Program-made: the position numbers and the translations under genes
NCBI GenBank assembly: GCA_964611645.1
Contig: CAZTAO010000113.1
Location: 1 to 8,064 of the forward strand
Length of the DNA stretch: 8,064 nucleotides
Source: CAZTAO01 sp964611645
GTDB lineage: Bacteria; Armatimonadota; UBA5829
Direction of reading: 5' to 3'
Notes under the pieces: generated by a model
Seen by the model: the letters and a program-made list of their open reading frames with translations, nothing else
What the model was told of the DNA's origin: nothing
The model's database searches: none
Shown here: positions 1 through 6,565 of the stretch, piece after piece
Layout of the letters: each line of letters begins with the position of its first letter
Position numbering within the stretch: position 1 is the stretch's first letter

Positions 1-171
1 GCTGCCTGGGACGTTGGCGGCACTCCCAATCCTAATGTGCCCGGGACCGCCAACTACACCGGGATGATGAAGATGCTCAGTGGCGGTGAGGATCCTCTCA
101 ATACCGGACAGACGCTCAGTTGGGCTGAGTTCGACAAACTGCTCGTAGGGGTGGAGTCCATCATACCGTGA
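1..171 (+). CDS. 3' end of an unrecognised upstream gene (partial)
   Basis: The first reading frame is open from the first base and stops at TGA 169-171, giving the last 56 residues of a protein whose start lies outside the window. The fragment is rich in Gly, Pro, Asn and Thr at first, then has a short amphipathic segment (WAEFDKLLVGVESIIP) at the very C-terminus. I do not recognise a family. It lies on the same strand as, and 24 bases before, the gp25-like gene, so it is probably another tail or baseplate gene of the same operon. That role is inferred from position only. Confidence 0.55.
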   Translation, partial: AAWDVGGTPNPNVPGTANYTGMMKMLSGGEDPLNTGQTLSWAEFDKLLVGVESIIP

Positions 172-195
172 GCATCTCAGAGTGGGTGATAATCC

Positions 196-1005
196 GTGGC
201 CAATGACATTCGTGTAGCCTCAGCGCTCGCGCAGGTGGAGATCACCGAGGCGGCTCAGTCGCGTGTAGCGTCGGTGGTCGTGCAGGTGGAGTACGCCGAG
301 GTGATCGGCACGCCTGTGAGTATTATGGTGGATGGGCTGCTCAGAGTCACCCGAGCAGTCACCTTGCTGGCCGATACACGTCAGGTAGTCACCCGTGGCT
401 ACTCCGGGGATGCCGATTCGCGGCTGATCGTAAGCCGGGAGTACTCCGCAGACTCGGATACTAGCATTGTCATTTTTCGCCCTATTTCGCTCGACGCGGA
501 TGTCCGACTGGCAATCTCCGACATTATGTCTTTCACTTTCGACACGCTCCTGGTCATCCGAACAGCCGAACATGATTCACCTACCAGGCGCGAAGAACCC
601 GGTCTGGATTTCCTGGGTAAGGGGCTTCGGTTCCCATTTGCGTTCCAGAGGCGGTCCGGTGGGGCACAGATATCCACCGCCACTTCTTCCAACCACGCCC
701 ACATTCACGAGAGCATCCGGCAGATACTGGGGACCAGGAAAGGCGAGCGGCTTATGCGGCCGGATTTCGGAACGCGTCTGCACGAGCTGGTGTTTGAACC
801 CAATGACTCCCTGCTGTATGGGCTTCTCAGGCACGAAGTAATCGAAGCCCTGGAGGAGTGGGAGCCGCGGGTCATTATCACCGATGTGTCATGTGCAGCA
901 GATGGCGCGGACGGCCACATGGTTCTGGTCCGCATTGACTACCGCCTCATATCATCCCAGGTGGAGGGCAATCTTGTTTACCCCTTCTACCGGGAACTGG
1001 AGTGA
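196..1005 (+). CDS. gp25/GPW-family baseplate wedge protein with a long repetitive N-terminal extension
   Basis: This is a 269-residue protein. Roughly residues 135-268 match the GPW/gp25 baseplate family: the stretch around residues 175-200 has the family pattern SIRQILGTRKGER.MRPDFG followed by LHELVFEP, and the C-terminus ends in a beta-rich RIDYRL...NLVYPFY. Known members (T4 gp25, P2 gpW) are wedge proteins that join baseplate to tail tube and sheath, and are usually only about 100-140 residues. Here about 130 extra residues precede the domain, made of two 17-residue repeats (6-39) and six 14-residue repeats (46-129). The start is GTG 196 behind GGGTGAT (184-190), a mediocre site; it keeps the repeats complete. 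Eight bases separate its stop from the baseplate J start. The domain call is firm; the extension's role is unknown. Confidence 0.9.
   Translation: MANDIRVASALAQVEITEAAQSRVASVVVQVEYAEVIGTPVSIMVDGLLRVTRAVTLLADTRQVVTRGYSGDADSRLIVSREYSADSDTSIVIFRPISLDADVRLAISDIMSFTFDTLLVIRTAEHDSPTRREEPGLDFLGKGLRFPFAFQRRSGGAQISTATSSNHAHIHESIRQILGTRKGERLMRPDFGTRLHELVFEPNDSLLYGLLRHEVIEALEEWEPRVIITDVSCAADGADGHMVLVRIDYRLISSQVEGNLVYPFYRELE
211..312 (+). repeat. Two tandem 17-codon repeats in the gp25-like gene
   Basis: Codons 6-22 and 23-39 encode RVASALAQVEITEAAQS and RVASVVVQVEYAEVIGT. By my hand count, 35 of 51 nucleotides are also identical, including the shared 10-mer GCAGGTGGAG, so this looks like a fairly recent in-frame duplication. 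The alternation of hydrophobic residues (VxSxxxQVEx) suggests beta strands. Short repeats of this general kind occur in phage tail-associated proteins, but I cannot name a domain. Confidence 0.75.
331..582 (+). repeat. Six tandem 14-residue repeats in the gp25-like protein (residues 46-129)
   Basis: Units begin at D46, D60, D74, D88, D102 and D116, exactly 14 residues apart with no gaps. They read DGLLRVTRAVTLLA, DTRQVVTRGYSGDA, DSRLIVSREYSADS, DTSIVIFRPISLDA, DVRLAISDIMSFTF and DTLLVIRTAEHDSP. The consensus is D-[TSV]-[RSL]-x-[VIL]-V-x-R, then a variable half often ending in an acidic residue. Strict spacing with alternating hydrophobic positions fits one beta strand plus turn per unit, as in a beta-solenoid or intertwined fibrous stalk. 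The structure is inference; the periodicity is directly visible. Confidence 0.85.
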
Positions 1006-1012
1006 TTATACC

Positions 1013-2419
1013 ATGACCGTTCGTCGCGGCAGACTTCCGTATGTGGACAAAGATTACGAATCGATCCGGGAGGAGCTAATCGCCCGTATCCCGCAGCTTA
1101 CCGACCGCTGGACTGATATGAACCCCAGCGATCTGGGCGTGGTGCTGCTCGAACTCTTCGCCGGCACTGCGGATATGCTGGCCTACTACATCGACGCGCA
1201 GGCAGCCGAATGCTACCTACCCACTGCTCGACAGCGTCCCAACATCGCTAACTTGTGCGCCTTGATAGGCTACAGGCTGCACGGCCCGGTCGCCGCAAGC
1301 ACGCGCGTCAGGTTCACGGTCACGCAGCCACAGCAGGCCAACGTGATCATCCCCTCGGGCACCATTGTTCGGGCGGCAGATGAGGAAACGCCATTGTCAT
1401 TTGTGACGATCAGCGACACTATGCTGCTCGCCGGTGAATTGTTTGCTGAAGTGGATGCTGTTCAGGGCGAGCCTGTGTCCGAATCGTTCGCAGCGACCGG
1501 AGGCGTCGGTGCCCGGCTCGTTCTGAACCGAACGGATGTTGCCCACGGCTCTGTCCGCGTGAGCGTCGGTGGGATACCCTGGTCGGAGGTCCAGCATTTC
1601 GCTGACAGCGATCCAGACGCCCCCCACTACCGCGTGGACACAGACGGCCTCGACGTTGTCTCCATTGTCTTCGGGGACGGCACATGTGGGATGTTACCAA
1701 ATGAAGGTAGGTTGGTAGAAGTATCCTACATTTCGACACAAGGCGCGGCGGGCAACATCGCGCCGCACAGAATCGGGCAGTTGGTCAGCACGATTGGTTC
1801 AACGGCCGCGTTCACTGTGGACAATTCCATTGCTGCCACGGGCGGGGCCGACAAGGAATCCCTTGAGCACGCCAGACTTGTCGCGCCGGCAACTGTTCGT
1901 TCGACCTGGAAAGCGGTCACCAGGGAAGACTACCGGTCATTGTGTCTCGCATTTCCGGGTGTGGCTAAGGCGAGGATCATCGATATCAATGATGACACGA
2001 GCCTGAGAATGTATTCCGTGAGAGTGTGTATCGCTCCAGAGGGTGGTGGGCTTCCGTCTCCGCTCTTGAAGGCTGCACTCACTGACTACCTGGAGGCCCG
2101 GAGGCTCCTTACCATTGACGCCGGCATTGTAGATCCCGTGTATGTGCCGGTTGATGTGAACGCCGATTTGTTCCTTTACCCGGGTGAGGACCCCAACACT
2201 GTTCGCGGTCGAGCAATGGGCGCGCTGATGAGTCAGTTTGCCTTTGAGAATCAGGACTTTGGGATGGCGGTCTATCCGTCCGACCTTGTGGTTCTGTTGG
2301 ACGGTGTCCAGGGGGTTAGCCACGTCGCGCTGCGGGAGCCGCTGGTAGATATCGTTCTCGGTCAGCGTGAGATACCGGTGCTGGGCACGACCACGCTCAC
2401 TGTATCGGAGGTGCGGTAA
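1013..2419 (+). CDS. Baseplate J-like protein (baseplate wedge, T4 gp6-type)
   Basis: The 468-residue product matches the phage baseplate J family, which forms the wedge ring of contractile-tail baseplates. The N-terminal signature is LPYVDKDYESIREELI (8-23), then a hydrophobic helix near 40-60 (DLGVVLLELFAGTADMLAYY) and RQRPNIANLCALIGYRL (73-89). A central beta-rich region follows. The family core lies around 271-320: NSIAATGGADKESLEHAR, then a helix, then KAVTREDYRSL and FPGVAKA. A longer in-frame start at 884 would overlap gp25 by more than 120 bases; ATG 1013 has GGAG at 999-1002, ten bases upstream, and gives the normal family N-terminus. Its stop overlaps the next ATG by one base (TAATG), so translation is coupled. 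No frameshift or missing segment is seen. Confidence 0.93.
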   Translation: MTVRRGRLPYVDKDYESIREELIARIPQLTDRWTDMNPSDLGVVLLELFAGTADMLAYYIDAQAAECYLPTARQRPNIANLCALIGYRLHGPVAASTRVRFTVTQPQQANVIIPSGTIVRAADEETPLSFVTISDTMLLAGELFAEVDAVQGEPVSESFAATGGVGARLVLNRTDVAHGSVRVSVGGIPWSEVQHFADSDPDAPHYRVDTDGLDVVSIVFGDGTCGMLPNEGRLVEVSYISTQGAAGNIAPHRIGQLVSTIGSTAAFTVDNSIAATGGADKESLEHARLVAPATVRSTWKAVTREDYRSLCLAFPGVAKARIIDINDDTSLRMYSVRVCIAPEGGGLPSPLLKAALTDYLEARRLLTIDAGIVDPVYVPVDVNADLFLYPGEDPNTVRGRAMGALMSQFAFENQDFGMAVYPSDLVVLLDGVQGVSHVALREPLVDIVLGQREIPVLGTTTLTVSEVR

Positions 2420-2955
2420 TGGGCTGGGTGGATCGTCTGCTCGAACTGCTTCCGGATGTGTACGCCGAGTCCGACGCGTCAGGCGACTTGCGTGCGTTTC
2501 TATCTGTGGTCGGCCCGACCTTGGACAATCTGCAGGATCGCATTCTTGGCATACCCGGCCTCTCGTCATCCGCTGATTGCCCGCCGGACTTTCTGGGTCA
2601 CCTTGCTGCTCTGGTCGGTGCCACCTATGACCCGAAGGCAAGTCCCGGTCCGCAGCGGCAACGGATACGAGAGGCGATTGAATACTATCGGCGGACTGGC
2701 ACGCTGGCCGGTCTGGACCGTGAACTGCGCAGGCTCGGCTGGGATGGCGAGATTGTCGAGACCTTTCGGCTGGTCTGCCGGCTGAACTACCGTTCCCGGC
2801 TCAATCACCAGAAGCTGCCCGGCCACCGGTACAACCACGGGATATATGGGGTTACCGAGCCACTGGTAGATAGCAGCGCCTTTGACGAGACCGTCGCCCG
2901 CCACCAGCCAGCCGGCACCATAGTATGGATTGGAGAGGAGAGTGATCCGAGTTGA
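2419..2955 (+). CDS. Phage tail protein I family (baseplate wedge component)
   Basis: A 178-residue protein of the P2 gpI-like tail protein family that usually follows the baseplate J gene. It starts with an amphipathic DRLLELLPDVYAESD (5-19). Next come helices typical of the family (LRAFLSVVGPTLDNLQDRI, 24-42), PPDFLGHLAALVG (55-67), and the characteristic QRIREAIEYYRRTGTLAGLDRELRRLGW segment around residues 81-108. In the known family this protein caps the baseplate wedge and helps attach the fibre. The ATG overlaps the stop of the J gene by one base and is preceded by a very strong GGAGGTG (2407-2413), five bases away. The C-terminal ~60 residues, containing RYNHGIYG (137-144), are less typical and may be the fibre contact; that last point is inference. 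Confidence 0.85.
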   Translation: MGWVDRLLELLPDVYAESDASGDLRAFLSVVGPTLDNLQDRILGIPGLSSSADCPPDFLGHLAALVGATYDPKASPGPQRQRIREAIEYYRRTGTLAGLDRELRRLGWDGEIVETFRLVCRLNYRSRLNHQKLPGHRYNHGIYGVTEPLVDSSAFDETVARHQPAGTIVWIGEESDPS

Positions 2956-4157
2956 ATGAGAACACATTTGACGCAGCCAAGAACTACAAACGGGTTTGCT
3001 ACCAGGCAGATCGGGATTTGTTGGACACCGAACTCAACGAGATGCAGGACATGCAGGGGTACGAACGGAGAGTACTGCTGGACAGGGTCTTCTCCCAAGG
3101 CGCCATCATCTCCGGGCTGGATGGGACTGTCAACGGCGGGAATGTGTCAATTGCTGACGGCGTGGTATACGTAGACGGCTACGCGGTGAATGTGCCGGAA
3201 GCAAGCCTGTCGTTTCCCACACCAGGGCTGCATACCATATATCTTGATGTCTTTCGCCGGGTAGTGACTGCCTCGGACGATCCCTCTCTGGTCAGTCCCC
3301 TGACGGGTGAGCCGACTGCTGAGCGGGAGAAATGGATCGCTACTCTGCAGGGGCGTGATACTTCTGGCGACCCGCTTCCGGATGGTGCGATATCCCGAAC
3401 GGTCGTTCCAGTATACATCTTCAACCCCACTACCGGCGAGCTGACACCATCCGCCCCGCTTGGCAGTAATGTAGCGGCTACACTTGCCGATCACGAGGAA
3501 CGGATTGCCGGGGTGGAAGATGGTCTTGTTACGGCCGCAGGCGCTCTCGACACCCACAAGACCTCAGCAGATCACGATGGGCGGTATTTCACGGAGACTG
3601 AGTCAGACGGTCGGTTCGCCCCCATTGCTCACGTTGGTTCGGCTGGTAATGCCCACGCGCTGGCTGATGAGGCTGCCCCGGGCTTCCTGGCCAGCGAGAC
3701 CTTTGGATTCCTCTCCAGCCTCATCCGCTGGAACGGCTCCTACGATTATGGTGGGCAGGGTACCGCGCTACTCCCCTATGACGTCCTATCGGGTCCCAAG
3801 GGCATGGGGTGGAAACGGACCTGCGATGGGGGTTACTATCATAGGCTGGCTGCCGTGCTGCGAGCGAAGGACGCCCCCGTCACCTTGGTTATCGAACTAT
3901 ACCATATCACCGGCCAGGTAACCATACTGACAGGATCGCGAATCCAGCGCGTGGACACCCAGAACGATCCTCCAACGGTGCCAGGTGGCCACAGGTACGA
4001 GGTGGAGCTTGACCCCGATAGCTTCACCGAGGTCGTAATCACAGCAACTGCCGGCGGCGACACCGGGTTCTCTCTGGCCCTCACTTCCGGTTCCGATGGC
4101 CTCATCTGCTACGATGTCGACCCCCATAGGGCAGGAAAACCAGTGGTTTCCGAGTGA
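2952..4157 (+). CDS. Putative tail fibre / baseplate-attached protein (DUF4815-like N-terminus)
   Basis: A 401-residue protein in the position where contractile phages keep their fibre gene. The N-terminal part (1-165) resembles the DUF4815 type of phage protein: NYKRVCYQADRDLLDTELNE at 11-30, then a beta-rich section with GNVSIADGVVYVDGYAV (63-79). Residues 178-245 carry fibre-type motifs: a predicted coiled segment (ATLADHEERIAGVEDGL), then HDGRYFTETESDGRF (208-222) and HVGSAGNAHALADEAAPGF (227-245), patterns repeated in many tail fibres. The C-terminal ~155 residues are beta-rich, unrecognised, and could be the receptor-binding tip. The start is TTG 2952, overlapping the previous stop by four bases, with GGAGAGGAG at 2932-2940; the nearby ATG 2956 is out of frame. 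The family name is from memory and less sure than the fibre role. Confidence 0.75.
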   Translation: MNENTFDAAKNYKRVCYQADRDLLDTELNEMQDMQGYERRVLLDRVFSQGAIISGLDGTVNGGNVSIADGVVYVDGYAVNVPEASLSFPTPGLHTIYLDVFRRVVTASDDPSLVSPLTGEPTAEREKWIATLQGRDTSGDPLPDGAISRTVVPVYIFNPTTGELTPSAPLGSNVAATLADHEERIAGVEDGLVTAAGALDTHKTSADHDGRYFTETESDGRFAPIAHVGSAGNAHALADEAAPGFLASETFGFLSSLIRWNGSYDYGGQGTALLPYDVLSGPKGMGWKRTCDGGYYHRLAAVLRAKDAPVTLVIELYHITGQVTILTGSRIQRVDTQNDPPTVPGGHRYEVELDPDSFTEVVITATAGGDTGFSLALTSGSDGLICYDVDPHRAGKPVVSE

Positions 4158-4286
4158 TTCAAAATAAACCCAACATTCTTCCAGAATATGCCTGATTCTC
4201 CTTGATGTTCGATGCGAGTCCGAGCGTTAATGGTGACCGACGAACACGCACGCGCTGTTCGGCAGAGAACACTGGAGGAAGACAAA
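4158..4286 (+). promoter_or_regulatory. Spacer before the amidoligase operon with a candidate promoter and small dyads
   Basis: This 129-base gap is the only sizeable one between plus-strand genes. A possible sigma70-like promoter is TTGATG (4202-4207), an 18-base spacer and GTTAAT (4226-4231), each box four of six matches. It would start RNA near 4238, about 50 bases before the GTG chosen for the amidoligase. Just upstream, ATTCT (4175-4179), AGAAT (4183-4187) and ATTCT (4195-4199) can pair in alternative ways and could be an operator or a weak structure. The first part is visibly AT-richer than the flanking genes. No convincing terminator follows the fibre gene. Confidence 0.35.
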
Positions 4287-5240
4287 GTGGTAGACCTGAG
4301 AGAAGTGAAATTCGGAATCGAGATAGAGACGATCAAACGCGAACGAGGCACCGTGGCCAAAGCCATACAATCGGTAGTGGGTGGCGACGTAACGCACATC
4401 AACAACCCGATAGTCTACGACCCCTGGGAAGTAAAGGACCGACTCGGGCGCATCTGGAAAGTGGTAGCCGATTCCTCGCTGACCAGCGTGGCGGCGCACC
4501 TGAGAGCGGAGATAGTCAGCCCGATACTCACCTATGACGATATCCCGGAACTACAGCAGGTAGTCCGAGCGGTACGTGCCTGCGGAGCCACGACGGACGA
4601 GTGCACCGGCATCCACGTTCACATCTCGCACCCGGATATCACGCCCAAGGCGCTGGCGAACCTGGCCAAGCTCATCTACAAGCAGCAGAACATCATCTAC
4701 GCCGCCCTCGGGGTGAACGAGCGCAGGATGGAGCGATACTGCAAACCCATAGACCCGAGCTTCATAGAGCGTATTACCAAGAACCCGCCCACGTCGTTCA
4801 GGACATTGAACAAGCAGTGGTACGGTCGATACGAGGCCAATCCCCAGAGGTACGACCAATCCCGCTACGTACTGATGAATTTGAATGGATTTTTCGTCCG
4901 GTCGGCTGTTGAGCTAAGAGCCTATGCGGGAAGTTTGCACGCCGGTCGGGTAAAAGCCGTAATCCTCTTTAGCATGGCGCTGCTGGCCCGGGCGATGAAC
5001 TGCCGTGGGGCATCCGCAAAGAAACGGGAATACGACCCCGCCAGCGGTAAATATGACATGCGCGTTTTCCTGATATCTGCCCTCAAGATGAATGGTCCAG
5101 AATTCAAGAGTGCCAGAGCGCACCTAACCGCGCTCGTATCCGGGGACGCAGCCTGGAAGCACGGAAGGCCAACCCCGAAACCCGCCAAGCCACAGGCCGA
5201 GACCGTGGCCACCACGGAGGTGTCCTGTGGAACGAACTAA
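4287..5240 (+). CDS. Amidoligase_2-type ATP-dependent COOH-NH2 ligase (glutamine-synthetase-like fold)
   Basis: The 317-residue product carries the signature motifs of the amidoligase_2 family. These are FGIEIE with paired glutamates E12 and E14, WKVVADSSL (57-65), AEIVSP (74-79), TGIHVHIS (107-114) with H110 and H112, and a C-terminal NLN...VELRAYAGSLH (198-218) with E209 and R211. In the glutamine-synthetase-like fold such Glu, His and Arg residues bind metal, ATP and the acyl-phosphate. Known or predicted members join a carboxylate to an amine; the substrate here is unknown. The last ~30 residues are Pro/Lys/Thr-rich and probably disordered. The frame is open back to ATG 4212, but GTG 4287 has GGAGGA at 4274-4279, seven bases upstream, and gives the usual short N-terminus before the FGIEIE strand. 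It is the first gene of a five-gene operon and overlaps the next by 14 bases. Confidence 0.88.
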   Translation: MVDLREVKFGIEIETIKRERGTVAKAIQSVVGGDVTHINNPIVYDPWEVKDRLGRIWKVVADSSLTSVAAHLRAEIVSPILTYDDIPELQQVVRAVRACGATTDECTGIHVHISHPDITPKALANLAKLIYKQQNIIYAALGVNERRMERYCKPIDPSFIERITKNPPTSFRTLNKQWYGRYEANPQRYDQSRYVLMNLNGFFVRSAVELRAYAGSLHAGRVKAVILFSMALLARAMNCRGASAKKREYDPASGKYDMRVFLISALKMNGPEFKSARAHLTALVSGDAAWKHGRPTPKPAKPQAETVATTEVSCGTN

Positions 5241-5559
5241 GAAGGGCAATCCCGTGATAGTCACCGCCGACGTGCTGGAGGGCCTGGAAGCAGTCAGGCT
5301 CTCCGGCAAGACCAACATGCTCGATGCTCCGAGGGTGATTGAACTCGCGCTCCAGATGGGCCACGTGGATACTGCCATGTGGGTTTATGACGAGAGACGG
5401 AGCTACGCCACCGGAATCTTCGCGGGCTTCGCTACAGACGCGGTCCCGGGGGACGCCGACGGTTCGCGCGACGTTGCCGAACCTGCCGCCTGTGGCCACG
5501 AGGCCGAGCAACCGCCCGATGCCGGTGAACCCAGCGACACGTTTCAGGGAGGTAAATGA
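5227..5559 (+). CDS. Small DUF5049-like protein
   Basis: A 110-residue protein. Residues 9-69 look like the DUF5049 family of small phage and prophage proteins: VIVTADVLEGLEAVRLSG (10-27), then TNMLD (29-33), a helix RVIELALQMG, then VDTAMWVYDERRSYATGIFAGF (47-68). The pattern is helix, TNM-D turn, helix, and a Tyr/Trp-containing helix. No catalytic motif is visible, so an adaptor or substrate-binding role is possible but unproven. Residues 70-110 are acidic, Pro/Gly-rich and probably disordered, ending in QGGK because the next gene's ribosome site is embedded there. The start is GTG 5227 behind GGAGGTG (5216-5222), inside the amidoligase's last codons. The family assignment is from recalled pattern, not a search. 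Confidence 0.68.
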   Translation: MERTKKGNPVIVTADVLEGLEAVRLSGKTNMLDAPRVIELALQMGHVDTAMWVYDERRSYATGIFAGFATDAVPGDADGSRDVAEPAACGHEAEQPPDAGEPSDTFQGGK

Positions 5560-5562
5560 CAC

Positions 5563-5790
5563 ATGCGTGGGCGAAGCACGAAACTACTGAGCACGAATGG
5601 CGAGGGCAACCGCGAGGGTTCTGAGTATACGCTTCTTCGACTGCCCTGCAATACAGATATATACGTGGTGCGTCAGGTGGAGACATCGGAGACAGGATAC
5701 CAGCAGATTTCTGAACCTGCTTTCCCGTCTGCCGGCGAAGCAGTTGGCTATATGGCTGGCGAAGCACTGGCCGGCAAGGGAGGTGGCTAG
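5563..5790 (+). CDS. Unrecognised 75-residue protein ending in GKGGG
   Basis: Not recognised. The N-terminal 20 residues are polar and basic (RGRSTK...GEGNREGS) and look disordered. They are followed by a likely beta hairpin, EYTLLRLPCNTDIYVVRQVE (21-40), with one cysteine at C29. Next come GYQQISEPAFPS (45-56) and a small-residue helix, GEAVGYMAGEALAGKGGG. ATG 5563 sits ten bases after GGGAGGT (5547-5553) and three bases after the preceding stop, and the next gene begins one base past its stop, so it is translated within the operon. The final GGG coincides with the embedded ribosome site GGGAGGTG for the amidotransferase, which may fully explain those codons. A carrier or substrate role is only a hypothesis. 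Confidence 0.62.
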   Translation: MRGRSTKLLSTNGEGNREGSEYTLLRLPCNTDIYVVRQVETSETGYQQISEPAFPSAGEAVGYMAGEALAGKGGG

Positions 5791-5791
5791 C

Positions 5792-6565
5792 GTGTGTGGT
5801 CAACTTGGTCTGATACTAGCGCCTCGCGAACGCACCCACGACGAACTCGACTACCTCACTGATATGTTCGGTGCCGTGCTCTGGATGAGCAAGCAGCGCG
5901 GTCGCCACGCCACGGGAGTTGCCAGGGTGCAGGACGATGGCACGAGCGCAGTGTACAAGAGGGCAGTCCCTTCGAACATGCTCATCCGTCAGGTAGGATA
6001 TACAAGATGCATCGCCGCCGTGGATAACCGCACGACAGTCCTCATGGGGCACACGCGCTGGGCGACGGTGGGCAGTGCGGAGGACCCAAAGAACGCGCAC
6101 CCGATAAGAGCCGGGGTAGTAGTCGGTACGGCGAACGGCACCATAACCAACGCCGATCAGCTATTCAGGAAGTTCAAGCTACCCAGGCACGCCGAGGTGG
6201 ACAGCGAGGTCATCTTCCGGATGGCAGGACAAACCCTGGACGCCGATAATCGCATTGATGTTCACGTGCTGGCTGAACGGCTGACCCTGTGTAAAGGGAG
6301 TCTGGCAGCCGTAGTAGTTGCGACAACCGACCCCGAGTGCGTAGTCCTGGTCAAGCGCGACAAGCCTCTGGAGATGGTGTACAATGAGCGCTACGGAGTG
6401 TTGTTCTACGCATCCGACTTAAATTACTTGAACGTGATACTCGACAGGCCGCACGAGTGGCTCCCCGTGGACATCCCCTGGAACACGCTGGTGGTGGTGG
6501 ACAGCACTGTTTTGAACATCAAGGAAACCGTGCCCCTGGGGCGAACGGTGAAGGTGGGACGATGA
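5792..6565 (+). CDS. Stand-alone class II glutamine amidotransferase (Ntn-hydrolase glutaminase domain)
   Basis: The 257-residue protein is a class II glutaminase domain like the N-terminal half of GlmS or PurF, which releases ammonia from glutamine. It starts MCGQLGLI: the Cys2 nucleophile becomes N-terminal once Met is removed. Other hallmarks are RGRHATGV (36-43), GHTRWATVGSAEDPKNAHPI (86-105) with the glutamine-binding R89, GTANGTITN (112-120) with oxyanion-hole N115 and G116, and VDSE (136-139). The GlmS-type THG is TVG here. There is no synthetase, isomerase or phosphoribosyl domain, so the acceptor must be a separate protein; the amidoligase is the obvious candidate. The frame is open to 5597, but GTG 5792 puts Cys at position 2 and has GGGAGGTG at 5778-5785, six bases upstream. 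It overlaps the next gene by four bases (ATGA). Confidence 0.93.
   Translation: MCGQLGLILAPRERTHDELDYLTDMFGAVLWMSKQRGRHATGVARVQDDGTSAVYKRAVPSNMLIRQVGYTRCIAAVDNRTTVLMGHTRWATVGSAEDPKNAHPIRAGVVVGTANGTITNADQLFRKFKLPRHAEVDSEVIFRMAGQTLDADNRIDVHVLAERLTLCKGSLAAVVVATTDPECVVLVKRDKPLEMVYNERYGVLFYASDLNYLNVILDRPHEWLPVDIPWNTLVVVDSTVLNIKETVPLGRTVKVGR

Noticed and set aside
884..1012. Longer start for the baseplate J gene at 884
   Set aside because: It would overlap the gp25-like gene by over 120 bases, adds residues unlike the family, and has no good ribosome site; ATG 1013 does better on all counts.
4212..4286. ATG 4212 as the amidoligase start
   Set aside because: No good ribosome site precedes it, while GTG 4287 has GGAGGA seven bases upstream and starts just before the FGIEIE strand. 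The added 25 residues are charged and show no motif. It cannot be fully excluded.
5597..5791. 65-residue N-terminal extension of the class II amidotransferase
   Set aside because: It overlaps the 75-residue gene in another frame and would bury the catalytic cysteine, which must be N-terminal in this family.
6457..6561. 35-residue N-terminal extension of the GGCT gene
   Set aside because: It overlaps the amidotransferase C-terminus in another frame; the ATGA junction at 6562 with GGTGGG upstream is the normal coupled start.
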